A program made the translations under genes and the position numbers. A model generated the notes under the pieces. That model was not told where the DNA came from and did not search any database. It worked only from the letters and a program-made list of their open reading frames with translations. From Ophiobolus disseminans (taxonomy: Eukaryota > Ascomycota > Dothideomycetes > Pleosporales > Phaeosphaeriaceae), in assembly GCA_010093685.1 (NCBI GenBank), contig MU006239.1, forward strand, positions 766,110 to 830,109: a stretch of 64,000 bases of DNA. The letters are read 5' to 3'. Below are positions 1 to 10,514 of this stretch, piece by piece (the first letter of the stretch is position 1; each line of letters opens with the position of its first letter).

Positions 1-1
1 T

Positions 2-391
2 AAGGCTGTAAAAGCGCAGGAAGAACACTAAGAAATGCTTACAAAGGCAAACAGGAAAGAGCTTAAGGCTGCTGCAAAGCTCTACAAAGATTAGATAGCT
101 GAGGAGAAACATGTTGCAAGGGAGGAAGCTAAAGTAGTGCGAGAGAAGGTAAAGGCTAAAAAGGCGGCTAACTGTGCAGCTAAAATCAAAGCTCAAAACA
201 CTAAAAAAGCAACTTAAACGTCCTAGTTAGGCAAGAGGAGAGCCTTAAAGGCCTCTCCGTTAAACAATAAGCGCTAGAAACGCAGTAGCGTTTGTAGAGG
301 TGTTGCGTCGTCCTTAGAGGCTGCACTAGCTGTGCTACCTAAAGTCAACTCTTATAGCCGCACTATTAAGGTTCCTACTAAATATAGATAA
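2..391 (+). pseudogene. pogo/Fot1-like transposase, C-terminal tail, RIP-degraded
   Basis: One continuous reading frame runs from base 2 to a TAA at 389-391 and is interrupted by five internal stops. It encodes a Lys/Ala/Glu-rich coiled tail (for example KELKAAAKLYKD), then a basic stretch ending near KVPTKYR. That composition and order are typical of the C-terminal extension of fungal pogo/Fot1 DDE transposases, which move DNA by cut and paste. The stops sit where Gln is expected (CAA/CAG to TAA/TAG), consistent with RIP. The DDE domain itself would lie to the left, outside the window. Family assignment rests on resemblance of the tail only. Confidence 0.6.
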
Positions 392-1283
392 TACAAAGTC
401 ATTGCGAGCATATTGCAAGTCACTCCACTAAAAAAAATAAGTTAAAATAGCTATTGCAGCGTTAACAATAACCTTATTTTGGTAGTAGTAAGCATGTTGT
501 TCGTGAGGCGACCCGCGACGTGTAGCGACCCGCGCACGGGCATAGTACTGTAGTACTTCCCCGCACGTGCTAAGAGTTTTCGCTCTCACTACGTGCAACA
601 GCACAGTACTAGATTGCGATGCGCTTAAAATACCCGTGTTTAAGCTAATTTGCAATCGATATACTAACTATTCTAGCCTTAAGCTGTGAGTGCGAGCGGC
701 TCTTTAGTGAGCTTAGTAATCTACTTGAGCCAAAATGACGTGCGATCGGCAGTGAGTTGCTTGCGGCTCTACAGCTTATACGGGCATGGACTTAGGCTGG
801 CTACACTACTATTGTAAGGGGCTAGGCTGAAGACAGCAGGAAGGCTAGGTTAAACAGAGATGAATTTGATGGAGTCTACCTAGAGCCAGAGAGCAGGCTG
901 ACTTTATAGCAGACTGCTAGCTTCTGGAAGTTTCTACATACATCAGCATTTGTCAGCTGTTAGAAGAACATATCTTGTTCTAGCTAGTTCCAGGACATTC
1001 TATGACGTTCTAAGACATTTCATGAGGTTCTAAGACATTCCATGGCGTTCCATGATGTTCCAATGAACCGAAGTGTATCCACTAAGGACAGTAGAGGTCT
1101 AACCTCTTACAACTATAAAAGCAATTGAAACGCACAGCGGCGACGGCAACAGCAGCAGCAGCAGCAGCGAGAGCTTTACAGACGACTCACTGGCGCGAGA
1201 GTACGATATATACAACTAGACAGACTCGTTAGAGATTGTAACTCTAGGGGAGTAGCTACACTACTAAAATTTAAAATTTCTCA
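392..1283. other. AT-rich non-coding stretch, probable transposon remnant
   Basis: No convincing gene. It begins as the 3' flank of the pogo-like tail and contains scattered low-GC sequence, a four-copy 20-base tandem repeat at 988-1067 and a short (CAG)n tract at about 1150-1168. It has probably replaced the 5' part of the following peptidase gene. Confidence 0.5.
988..1067. repeat. 20-base tandem repeat, four diverged copies
   Basis: Four consecutive 20-base units start at 988, 1008, 1028 and 1048. Each starts TTC(T/C)A and the first three share a GACATT(C/T) core; the last is the most diverged. No function is evident. It could be a minisatellite or part of a degraded element. Confidence 0.6.
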
Positions 1284-1410
1284 CAATCAAGTCAAGTCAA
1301 GACAATCTTAACTGCCTTACGACACCTCAATCTGCAATCAAGACAATCTATAGGGCTGCTCTCACCTAATCAAGTCAAGAAATCGGTCTCGGATTGTCTT
1401 GACTTGATTG
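1284..1410. repeat. Inverted repeat beside the peptidase 3' splice site
   Basis: The left arm at 1284-1307 and the right arm at 1392-1410 are reverse complements (CAATCAAGTCAAGACAATC); the left arm has one extra TCAAG unit. The arms enclose about 85 bases. The structure lies just upstream of a good 3' splice site (CTGAC near 1430, AG at 1444-1445), so it may be a small inverted-repeat element lodged in a former intron. Confidence 0.6.
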
Positions 1411-1445
1411 TTGCGGGGTCTGCAAACGCTGACCTCATGAAATAG

Positions 1446-3118
1446 GACGACATGGGCAAAGAATTCATAACAGATAACGGTTATATCATCCAAACCCCAG
1501 CCAGTCTTTCAGAAGGACTAAAAGCAGGGGACGACGATGCCCCACTCAAGGTTGACTCCCACGGCACCAACACGGCGTCCAAAGCCGTTGGTAAGAAGTT
1601 TGGCGTGGCGAAAAAGGTACGTGACATACAATCAAGGCTATCGCAGGACGCGCGTGGTTCCAGTCGTATTCCTTACCTCTCCTCGTGGCTACCGAATGCT
1701 TAGCTACTCGCTTTCGATGATTCACCTGCGATCTAGTGGTCTATGATTTCGCTCGCAGACTTGCCAGCGTAGAAGGGCTTATGCTTTGTTACTGCGAAAT
1801 ATGAGTAGTGTGCTAGTGCTGACGGACAACTAGGCTATTCTGATACCAGTGAAAATTCATAGACGATCTAACGCTATGGACTGGTACGAAGGTTTGAAGC
1901 TCGTCACAGCCGACATCAAAAGCAAGGGCCGCGAATTGAAGAGCGTTGTTCAAACATCACGATCTATGGGCGAGGGTTTTGTGGCTTCGGATGTGCCAAA
2001 GATATCGGCCGACTTCGAACTGGACAAACTTTACAACAAGCCGATAAGGGATCTGTTCGATCTTGGGGTGCCGTTGGTAGTGGCTGCCGGGAACGAGGCA
2101 GATCCAGTGCCACCCGAGAAAGGCGCATTGCTCATCGACACCGTTCCTAGCATCTTGAAGACTCCCGACCTTCCCATTATCAATGTCGGCGCTAGCAACA
2201 GGAATCGGGGACGCGTACCTTTCTCGCAGTACGGGCCCCTCGTCGACGTGTATGCACTTGGTTACAGGATCAAAGCAATGACTAAAGTCACCAAAGTGGA
2301 CAATACTATCTCGGGCACATCTTTCGGTAAGTTGACCTAGACGCAATACAGATGTAATATGTTCTGACATGGTGGAATCAGCTGCACCTCAAGTAGCAGG
2401 CGTCATTGCGACATACCTGTCACATGCAGAAACTAGCAAGCAATGGGACGGCTTGACAGGCGTCAAGCGGGTGCAAGAAATCCTGAAATATCTCATCAGC
2501 GACAAGTCGAGCTGGATACAGAGCGGGGCCAAGGATCCGGACGGCCATGACCTTCGTGTGGTATGGAACGGTGCGAAAGAAGAAGACCACAAGAGCTCAG
2601 GCGCGAATGGTTACGGCGACTCGGCAGCTCCGGAGCCAGCGCCAGCACCAGCGCCAGCACCAGCGAAGCCACAGGGCAAAGCACTCACAATCATACTCCA
2701 AAAGGCTTATGAGGTCACTTACGGCATCGATCACAACCCCGCCATGGGCCCTCACCCTCTCCCAAAGATCGAAAAAGGCATCTGGTCCTGGCGCTACTTC
2801 GCTACCAACCAAGGCGTAGCCAAGCTGTGCGACCTGAAAGCCTTATCAGCTGATGTATCATTGGAAAAGGACCCACGAGACTCAAACAAGCCACCGTTTC
2901 CCACGGGCACTGTTGAGATTAAGCGCCTCCACGGACAAGACTGCACGTACAAGAACGCTGACTGGGGGAATCCTGGTACGCTGTGGTGCGGCGACGTTGG
3001 TATTGCGTGCAAGGGGGAGGACATGAAGAACGCTGCGAAGATGAAGGATTGTGGGAAAATGGATGATGCAGTGGATACAACAGTGTATCAGCAACCTGTA
3101 GTGGTCTGCGAGTGGTGA
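1446..3118 (+). CDS. Subtilisin-like serine peptidase (S8), 5' end missing
   Basis: Three exons are recognisable: 1446-1616, 1834-2326 and 2382-3118. The introns (217 and 55 bases) have GT-AG ends and CTGAC branch sites, and the phases join cleanly. The first exon carries the catalytic His block (DSHGTNTASKAVG, then FGVAKK). The second carries the oxyanion Asn (VVAAGNE) and the start of the Ser block (ISGTSF), which the third completes (AAPQVAGVIA). A Pro-Ala linker follows at about 2632-2668, then a Cys-containing C-terminal region of about 150 residues. The family normally has a catalytic Asp exon and a propeptide upstream. Neither is visible; a 3' splice signal precedes 1446 and transposon-like DNA lies further up. 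So it is either a longer gene I cannot resolve or a 5'-truncated pseudogene. Confidence 0.75.
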
Positions 3119-3571
3119 AGGGACGAGCAGGATGAGGACGTGGCGCAAGGCACTTCTCTCTACTATGGTCGGCAGATTGTGGACAACTTTCTTTCTTTCT
3201 TCCTTGGTCGCTCAGTACTTTGCAGTCGTTCTCAGTTAACCTGTCATTCCGTCACTGGTTTCCCTTTCTCGATGTCTTAGCTTAGATCACTCTCTTTTTA
3301 TCCTCTTAGACACCCAGCTGCTCTCTCTCAATGTCAATACTTCGCACGCAATCGACTCTAGTGATCTCGTTTGTTGTCCATTTTCTGACATCTGAAAGTG
3401 TGACTCTTGCTTTAGCATCACTTAGGGATTGGCATGCTTTGCGACACATTGCATATGATGGTAGTTCGGCGCGAGTTCACCTAGCTCCGTAGTGACAGCC
3501 TTTCGAGCAATTTAAGCAACTTACCACCCGTAGCCGCTGCAAGGGAACACGATGTAAATCACTTTAACTTT
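3119..3571. other. Intergenic, 3' flank of peptidase gene
   Basis: Pyrimidine-rich sequence with no coding potential seen on either strand; it probably includes the peptidase 3' UTR. Confidence 0.5.
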
Positions 3572-3723
3572 TGTAAGCCCTAGGTACCTTGCATGGTCAC
3601 GTAAATCGTCCACAAGCCAATTAGCGTACCACTTTATGTATATAAGCTTAGATCACGGACAGCTCCGTACACAAGACAATACACCTCACATTATACTTCA
3701 ACTCCTGCTCTCAACTGCTTGCA
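3572..3723 (+). mobile_element. Solo LTR, family A, with ACTTT target duplication
   Basis: A 152-base sequence begins TGTAAGCC and ends CTGCTTGCA, giving TG...CA ends with an imperfect inverted terminus. It is flanked on both sides by ACTTT (3567-3571 and 3724-3728). Inside are a CCAAT-like box and a TATATAAG box. Two other copies lie at 37243-37397 (+) and 47482-47640 (-). Length, termini and the 5-base duplication are those of a solo LTR left after recombination between the ends of an LTR retrotransposon. Confidence 0.85.
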
Positions 3724-3872
3724 ACTTTTTGCCTAACAAAATCGAAAGCGTGCACTTAGCTTTAAGTGGTAGTTCATGAGTCGTGAAGTAGTTCTTCGTC
3801 TTATGCAGACGAGACATTCATCCTGTGTTTAGGTGACAAGTTACTTACAGTTTGTTCTTAGCTATACTGATA

Positions 3873-4496
3873 TTACGTTACGTCCGGGGGTGCCCGAAGA
3901 GCAGCAGTAGACCATCGCTCCTGAATTTTCGCTTTGCGAGGCGCAAATGATCTGTGAAGTAGTGGAACCAGCAGTGCTATTGCTCCACCGCCTCTTGCGG
4001 CGCTCGTCGAAACAAACGCGATCGTCGGCGTTTGGCATTGGTGTGGTGCTGCGAGACGAGCGTAAGAATGATTCCAATAAGTAATCGTGGCTTCCTCAGG
4101 TAATGTGTATTTTGTTCTGTTCACTGGACTTCTATGCCAGTCTGAGGAGAGCATTAATGGCGATAGAGATCCTAATCTTGTCTGGAACGATGACAAGAAT
4201 GAAGATTGACTGTTAATGGTGTTGATTGCTTGGGGAATTACTTTATTGGATATCGCTGGTCTACTATCCGCTTCTGAAGCCGATGTTGCTATTTTGGAGT
4301 GCATGTCTTCTCGAATTTGTAGCAGATTATGTTTATTATGAGCAGTGCCGCTGATTGCAGAATTACGTTGATCCGATATCAACGACTGCATTGCTACACT
4401 TTGGTACTGAGATGTGGAGTTCTGTGTGCTTGAGTTAGTGCTGTATGGCTGTAAATCTCCAGCACGGTCTTCCTGTGAGAAGTACTGGTATGGCAT
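3873..4496 (-). CDS. Hypothetical protein, Ser/Asn/Gln-rich
   Basis: A 207-codon open frame starts at the ATG at 4494-4496 and encodes a Ser/Thr/Asn/Gln-rich protein with no recognised domain. Its last 60 residues are basic and out of character with the rest, and another frame also stays open there (3862-4077). A missed intron or a frameshift near 4080 is therefore possible. It lies about 150 bases from a solo LTR. It could be a real orphan gene or a chance frame. Confidence 0.3.
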   Translation of the reverse strand: MPYQYFSQEDRAGDLQPYSTNSSTQNSTSQYQSVAMQSLISDQRNSAISGTAHNKHNLLQIREDMHSKIATSASEADSRPAISNKVIPQAINTINSQSSFLSSFQTRLGSLSPLMLSSDWHRSPVNRTKYTLPEEATITYWNHSYARLAAPHQCQTPTIAFVSTSAARGGGAIALLVPLLHRSFAPRKAKIQERWSTAALRAPPDVT

Positions 4497-5591
4497 ACTA
4501 GCATCATCGAACGGACGATGGTTAGGAGTTTTGAGCGACAGCCTATATAGTAGAAGTTTTGCTTAGATAGAGCTAAAGCACTCTTCCTCTTGTCAGATTT
4601 GATGAGGTATTAGAACCTGATGATAGATGTGATGAATTGATAATGATGTTGTATTCTAGTGTTCTCCCTGGTCAAGTGCGGAGTTTGACCAGGTGTCAGA
4701 TCTAGTACTAGTGTGCTAAGGCGCTTGTGCCGGCCCCTCCTGTTTCTTTCAGTGTTGGTAGCCTCACAGCACCCCTGATATCTGACAGTACTATTAGACA
4801 TAAAAAGAAAACTGCTTGTAACTTTCGCGTTAAGCCGGCAATAACAGCGTATTTTTTAAATAGAAGGATAAAGAAGTGTTTATAGGTAGCGTAGGCATAT
4901 TAATAATACTGTCTAATAGCTAATAGCAATGTGTGCGAGGATTGTAGTCTAATTGAATTCAAAGTTGTTCGGTAGCCTCCAGGTCCTGCCCGTGAGAGCA
5001 GTCACGTGCTGCCAAGGAGCCTGCCTGTTTGGGCTTAGCCCGTCTCCATCTCCATCAACTCATTCGAGTTTCCCACAGTAGTCCATCACCAATTCAATAC
5101 ACTTTCATGTGTCCACTCTTGTGCCATTTATCAAAAGTACCCCTCGTTTGTCCCAGCACGCAGGGTGTCCCATCACGCAGGGAGGGACGTTACCTAGAGC
5201 CGCAGTTAGCGTCTTATTGTTTTTTAGAGCTCTAATTCTAGCCAACAGTAGCAAAATTACAACAACGCTGATCAAATTGTTAGTCGTTCCGTTTATTGCG
5301 TGTAACCCCGGTCTACCTTTACATCCCTACACGGCTGCAGTTATCGACAAATCTTCAAGCCTCGGTGCATTGAGATGATAATGTCAGACCTAGCAGCTCA
5401 ACCTCATCGGTACATCGTGATCCCCTATCGGTCCGATACATGAGCTTACATGAGCACGGTACATTCTAGTACCTTCTATAGCTTCCACAGCCACTCTTTC
5501 CACATCATATGCTTACGCGTACTCTTGTATATAATCTTGCTTGTCTACTCTATAGAACAATCAACCTTCTCCCTCTTTTCTGCCCTGTCTC
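4497..5591. other. Intergenic, no supported gene
   Basis: Only short overlapping frames occur on both strands. The one recognisable feature is a fragment of a dispersed repeat at 5142-5200. Confidence 0.5.
5142..5200 (+). repeat. CACGCAGG-type terminal repeat fragment
   Basis: Contains two spaced copies of a GTCCC-N-CACGCAGG motif, then GGAGGGACGTTA. The same block recurs at about 6998-7050 and 23925-23960, where it ends a longer repeat. It is probably the end of a DNA transposon or MITE-like family. Confidence 0.55.
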
Positions 5592-6319
5592 TCACATCCG
5601 ACAGATTTCCTCTGCGATCTTGTCGGGCGACATGTGGTATTGGTCTGCCTCGCCGAGGGGCACGGGAATGGCGGTGATGTTTCGGAAGAGGGACAACATT
5701 TCGTTGTAGGCAGTGTAGTCTGTAGTCGTCAGTCCCTCATGCTACATATCTGCAATGTCCAAACTCACCAGGAATGAAGAAGCCCAAGTAGCAGTTGCCC
5801 AGCACAGCAGCGATGCAGATCAGACCCGCACGTCCACCTGGCACAATACACACGTTCTCCCATGTGTACTGGCTCTTCCTCCACTTGCGATGGTGCTCAT
5901 TGTATAGCTTCACGACCGCCTCTCGCAGAGGTCGAATACCAGCTGTTGGGCCATATTCTCTGCCATGGGCACTTATGTCCACCTCCTTTGGCCTCTTAAA
6001 GCATCCTTCTATGCTATCGTCGACCTCAGGCGCACCTTGTCCAAGATTGGCCCATTCTTCGGGGTGCTGGAGGAAACCATGCTTGTAGGCTTGCTCTGAC
6101 CTATCGGTATATGTTAAAGCATGTCCAGCTAACGGGTATAACGTACTGACGTCCATACAACACCGGTGGAAGCTCGTGTTGCGTCGAGGCCAGCGTGGGG
6201 TTTGTGACCTTCGTGCGACTGACGAAACTGCCTGCGGATGCTTGAGCCGAGCTCTGTGTGATTGTCAGTTCGTTGTGTTCTTTATTCAAGTTGCTACGTG
6301 GGCTAGCAAAGATAGGCAT
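5592..6319 (-). pseudogene. Class I/II PLP aminotransferase (ACC synthase-like), 3'-truncated
   Basis: Three exons on the minus strand: 6319-6147, 6100-5769 and 5719-5592. They are joined by GT-AG introns of 46 and 49 bases and sum to exactly 211 codons including the stop. The protein has the N-terminal half of a fold-type I aminotransferase: WANLGQGAPEV, then EYGPTAGIRPLREAV (the cofactor-pocket and substrate-arm region), VPGGRAGL, and IP-D-YTAYNEM after the second splice. It ends abruptly after PDKIAEEICRM. The family usually runs to 400-450 residues and needs a PLP-binding Lys well beyond this point, so this copy lacks the catalytic Lys. I infer a 3' truncation by rearrangement and no activity. 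ACC synthase versus another aspartate-aminotransferase relative cannot be decided from this half. Confidence 0.75.
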
Positions 6320-7050
6320 TAGAACCTCAAAGTTATCTGCGAGATGAGGACAAATAGTTCTGCATATTTATGCCAACTACTCTAAGAACTGTATACAACC
6401 CTCTATCTCTACTAGTATCTGCTCCGAAACTAGGCAAGCGTGGAGGGTAAGGACTGCAGCGTTGTGCGTGAAGTCAAGCTCGAGTGGGTCATGCTTAGAC
6501 CCGTCCGCTAGCAGGCTGCTCACCCCTACTCCCAATTCGAGCTAGTTTTGGGGTATCCTAGAGGAAAGCGCCGTACAGCCACACAGCCCTATAGCCACAC
6601 AGCCACAGATCTAGTGTCAGCAGCGATAGATTACCGCTAAGCTACTTTGAGCTAGGTGTGCAGGGCCTCGCTATGTGGCAGTTCTTGTAGGCAGACTTGG
6701 AATTAGCACAGAAGCACGACAACCTCTCAGGCTCGAGCGCGGTGCTCAGGATGAAATAACAATGTAATAAGCTGTAAGTCAACTGACTTCTAACAAGGTG
6801 CATAGGCTTTCGGCGTACCTACTGCCAGCCAAAGCAAGGCCGTCGCGTGAAGCTTACACTAGATAGGCGTATTGCACGGTAAGCAGAACCGATTTCTACA
6901 AGACACTAGGAGAGAATAGACTTGATAGTTTAAGGCTACTGTTCCGAGAGTTTGCATACCTCTAGCCTGTTGTTGCGTTTGTTGTGATGGGGAGTGTATG
7001 TGGTGTCCCGCCACGCAAGGTGTCCCGTTACGCAGGGACGGACGTTAGTG
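6320..7050 (+). repeat. Dispersed repeat, copy 1 (about 0.7 kb)
   Basis: No gene. Several blocks match the region 23272-23965 in the same order: a CAGCGATAGA(T)TACCGCTAA-like block near 6620, a GAGCTAGTT block near 6540, and GATGGGGAGTGT followed by the CACGCA(A/G)GG double motif near 6985-7040. The right end coincides with the CACGCAGG-type terminus, so this looks like a diverged copy of a non-autonomous element. Confidence 0.5.
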
Positions 7051-7222
7051 AGTACTAGCGTGATCATAAGCTCACCAGAAGTTGAGCTAACATATGAAAG
7101 GGACTCTCCAAAGCCCTTCAGTGAACGCCCGTCGATGGGCCGGACGATCAAGCGTTCGGCAATCTCGTCGAATTCATTGGCAGCCACCAGACCGAGCAGC
7201 GACCAACTTGGGACGGACGATT

Positions 7223-7984
7223 ATGCATTATTCTGATGCTACACATGTCATGGGACACGCTACAGCTGAGCAGCTCCAACGAAGTGCATCGTATTTTTCA
7301 CAATATAGAGCAGAGCTTGCCGCGCCATTACAAGCTGCTTGGCGGCCAATACAAGAGCTTCCAGCAGAATCTCGTGCGACAGAGATGGATGGTACAGGAT
7401 ATCGATCGCAGCAACCAACACAGTCTTATGCGACAAGCGGTGACGGAGCATATGTACCACAGTCATACCGTGCACCGACAACATCGTTTCCAGTGGTCTC
7501 CTCTCGAAAAGAAATGTCTCAGCAATCGAAAGATTATATCCCGCTCATGACACAAGCAGGAGGATATTCAGCAGTCAGAAATCTTACCATACACGACAGA
7601 CGAGGTGGGCTAGAGCTACCTTCCCACGAATTGCGATGGACATTGATTAGCGATGGAAACCAGGCGCCAATCTCTTCGCAATCACCGCAAGAGCACGACG
7701 AAACGTACTACGAGGCCAAACCAAGTCACATGTCCAGTATGGCTATATCAAAGGGCAAAGAGCGTGAGCCTAGATATGAAGGCCGTTTCTACGATGAAGC
7801 GATCGATGGCCCATCTACAGAACACATATGGTCGAGAGTATTGCAACGAGACACGCGAAACGAAGCCGATGCATATCGGATCTCTGATGCGACGTCCCGC
7901 CCACAGTCTACGGATGTTGATGAGTGGTATGATCCGGATGAGTTTCATGACTCGGAAGAATGGTTAGTAGGTACTGCGTTATGA
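7223..7984 (+). CDS. Hypothetical protein, hydrophilic and low-complexity
   Basis: The frame is open from 7094, but the ATG at 7223 follows the end of the dispersed repeat more sensibly and gives 253 residues. The product is rich in Ser, Gln, Tyr and charged residues, with an acidic C-terminal end (DVDEWYDPDEFHDSEEW). There is no signal peptide, membrane segment or recognised domain. It is probably intrinsically disordered. A real single-exon gene is likely from its length and even composition. Function unknown. Confidence 0.5.
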   Translation: MHYSDATHVMGHATAEQLQRSASYFSQYRAELAAPLQAAWRPIQELPAESRATEMDGTGYRSQQPTQSYATSGDGAYVPQSYRAPTTSFPVVSSRKEMSQQSKDYIPLMTQAGGYSAVRNLTIHDRRGGLELPSHELRWTLISDGNQAPISSQSPQEHDETYYEAKPSHMSSMAISKGKEREPRYEGRFYDEAIDGPSTEHIWSRVLQRDTRNEADAYRISDATSRPQSTDVDEWYDPDEFHDSEEWLVGTAL

Positions 7985-8112
7985 CTTGGTAGGACTATTG
8001 TGTGTCAATTCGGGCAGGTTCTTTGAGTTTTCTGGTAGCCTTGTGCTAAGTAATCGCCAGAACACCAGAACGCCAAAACACGAAAGCGTTAGAACCCTGA
8101 CGGGCACTTGCC

Positions 8113-9479
8113 CTAATCGTCGTCCGAGTCTGGTTCGACGACATAACACTGTTCTAACACGTCGGCACTCAGGGACGAGGCCGGGTGGAAGTCAGGGTGG
8201 GCGGAGGGATTGGCATACGCCATAGAGGCTTGGTCGGTCCAAAACGTGAGCACTATTTGGGTTGGATCGGGCGTCGTTCGGTCGATGTCGAGCTTGTGGA
8301 GTTGCTGGTTGGCGAGGAAGAATGCTATATCACCAGGTTTCATCTCAAGCTCGTAACCAAGTTCAGGCAGCTTTAGTCCCCCACCAGTGCCGAGAACTAG
8401 GATAGCAGAGTAGAAATGACCTAAACTTGTTAGCAAGATAACGTTTAAAGGATGTATAGCATACCATTGTCCCCATCATCATAGTGGTAGGCGGTGCCGG
8501 CGCCCGTTGAGATAGAGACCGCCAGCATAGATCCAATACCGCCCATGCGGAAGGACGAAGTTCTTGGACGATCAGGATCGGCGTTATACCACGCTCGATG
8601 CGCCTTGGCATGCTTAAGCCCGTCAACGGAATCCAGGACCGCTTTCGCGATGGGCTGGTGACTAAAGCGCTGGCGCCAGGCTGTGTCGGGGTCCATCGTA
8701 GTGATGAGTCGCCTAGGCTTCCGCGACATGATGCGGTCGACTGTATTGAGCAGTTTCTTGATACGGCGATCAAGCTCCGGCTTACCTCGCCGTCGGTCGC
8801 TAGAGATGAAAGGTAGCTTGTTGTATTTGCGCCATCCCCAAGCCAAAACTGCTGGAAGGATACGCCGTGGGCGTCCGTTGTGTGAAACTTTGCTCCAGCC
8901 TGCATCGTCAGCATAAGGAGCATTAAGAAAGGCGAGGGTTTGATGTACCGATCGGATAGCGTGTACGAGGCTTATCAGCTCCCCCTGCTCTTCCTCCGCA
9001 ACGCAGCTAGCAAACCGAACAGCCGCGAATCGAGGGATGTCAGCGCCGTCTTTGTAGTTGGGATTTGGGATGGCGGCATGTGAGACGGCGCCGGTATGAG
9101 GTATGGTGGTCAGCACTCGCGCGGCAACAGCGGCGCGAATACCCTTGTCCTTTGGCAGCCTGGTATCCTCGGCCGTCGGCGGCTCATCACGCTCGTCGTC
9201 CTTGTTCTCGCCAGTGTCCCTGTCTTTGTCTTTGCCTTTGCCCTTGTCCTTGCTCATGCTCTTCGGGTCGCGCGGCGCTTTGGGGAGTGTCTGGTGCTCT
9301 CTAGGCGGATATCGCGACTCGACCAGGTGGACGCGGGGTTCGCGGGCAAGGACGATGTTGTGTTTTAGCTGCAAATGCGCCTGCTGATCTCTCTTCTGCT
9401 TCTTGCTATTCGCTCTGTTCTGCTGCAGCAATAGCTTCCTTTTAGCTTTGTTGCTGGGTCCCGGCGTGTTGGGCTGCAT
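8113..9479 (-). CDS. 2OG-Fe(II) dioxygenase-like protein (possible TET/JBP-type fold)
   Basis: Two exons, 9479-8465 and 8420-8113, with a 44-base GT-AG intron (GCTAAC branch site); the coding length is an exact 441 codons. The first ATG is at 9477-9479. Residues 1-110 or so are basic and low-complexity, including a Lys/Asp repeat (KDKGKGKDKDRD). The C-terminal domain shows AYHYDDGDNG, an HxD-type metal motif with the intron in its loop, then LVLGTGGGLKLPELGYE, KPGDIAFFLANQQLH and a final acidic tail. HxD...PGD...H is the layout of a double-stranded beta-helix Fe(II)/2-oxoglutarate oxygenase, and the LPELG-PGD spacing resembles TET/JBP relatives. Substrate (nucleic acid or protein) is unknown. 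The fold is inferred from motifs only. Confidence 0.6.
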
Positions 9480-10023
9480 GTAGTGGGTGATGGGCGTGAT
9501 GCTTTGTCCCGAGCACAAGGGCTTTGAGGGCGGGCGGCAGGGATAAGGTGAGGCTCGCCAAGCGGGGCGGCCTGAGGTGGTGGGGTTGCGGCGAGCAGCA
9601 AGCGGTCACGACCCGGCACGAGCTGATGCTGAAAGCGGACCGCCGCGTCGCTCAGATTTGCAAGGCCTTTCGGCACGGCGCAAGGAGCAATGACGTGGTT
9701 TAGAGCGCAGACGGCAAAAGCGGTTGTGGGCAGTTTCGCGGTCGCAGGCAGTTTCGCGGTCGCAGGCCGAAGCACGCGCAGGCAGGCGTGTTGCTGGAGA
9801 ATAACGGCAAGCTGGCCCGACGGTTGAGAATGATGGCAAGCAATCTCACGGGTGAGGGCAAGAGGTTGCGGGTAGGGAGGGCAGTTGGTATAGAGAGTGG
9901 GTTGCTGGCGCAGTAGTGAGTGAGGCATCGGCGTTGATGTTTTGGTGGGGCGCGCGTCGGCCGGCGCTGGCCAATTAGAAGCCGCGGAGGTTACTTTCGC
10001 CGAGAACGCCGAGATGAGTCGAT
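9480..10023. other. Promoter-side spacer of the oxygenase-like gene
   Basis: GC-rich sequence upstream of 9479. Open frames here on the minus strand (to 10087) lack good starts and appear incidental. It contains two adjacent GGCAGTTTCGCGGTCGCA units at about 9729-9764. Confidence 0.4.
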
Positions 10024-10251
10024 GCGGCCTCTCGGCTATACAGTCGCTAGCGAAACCGGCTTCACCCCAAACGCGGCTGCAACACAATTCTATCCAACTC
10101 GTAAGCGAGGTCTTAGCACCCCACTTTTCGTATCTAGTAAGGCCCCATCAGCCCAGACACGTGATTTAATGCAGTACAAGAAGATACTTCTCTATCACAG
10201 CTTGAGCTTACAAGGGTGTGGCAGGTGCGGGTCGGCCGTCCTCCCTGCTAG
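10024..10251 (+). repeat. Left arm of inverted repeat flanking the HET-NACHT-ankyrin gene
   Basis: Starts GCGGCCTCTCGGCTATAC, runs through CGCTAGCGAAACCGGCTTCA and ends GGGTCGGCCGTCCTCCCTGC. Its reverse complement occurs at 14393-14601 and continues, after a Tc1-like insertion, at 16018-16036. The arms are nearly identical at both ends and diverged in the middle. With its partner it frames the NLR gene like the terminal inverted repeats of a DNA transposon. Confidence 0.8.
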
Positions 10252-10514
10252 CCGTGGCGATATCAAGTGTGAAGTCATCCTTGAAATTATTCGAATGTTA
10301 CTTACTAAGCACCTTCGTCCGCCACGTGATAGCGACCCTTGCAGCGCAGCCGCGTTGCTGTTGCCTGCCCAACCATCCACTCCAACACCTATCCTGTGAG
10401 TGTCCCTCCACCAACCAACCTAGTGGCATATTCTGGCAGCTCGACTTGTATACAGTTTGCTCCCCTCTATCCTAACGATTTCTCTAGCTTGAACTCGCCG
10501 AGAGTTCTCTCCCA

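Noticed and set aside
9365..10087. 240-codon minus-strand frame overlapping the oxygenase-like gene start
   Set aside because: It overlaps the better supported two-exon gene in another frame, is compositionally biased and has no domain.
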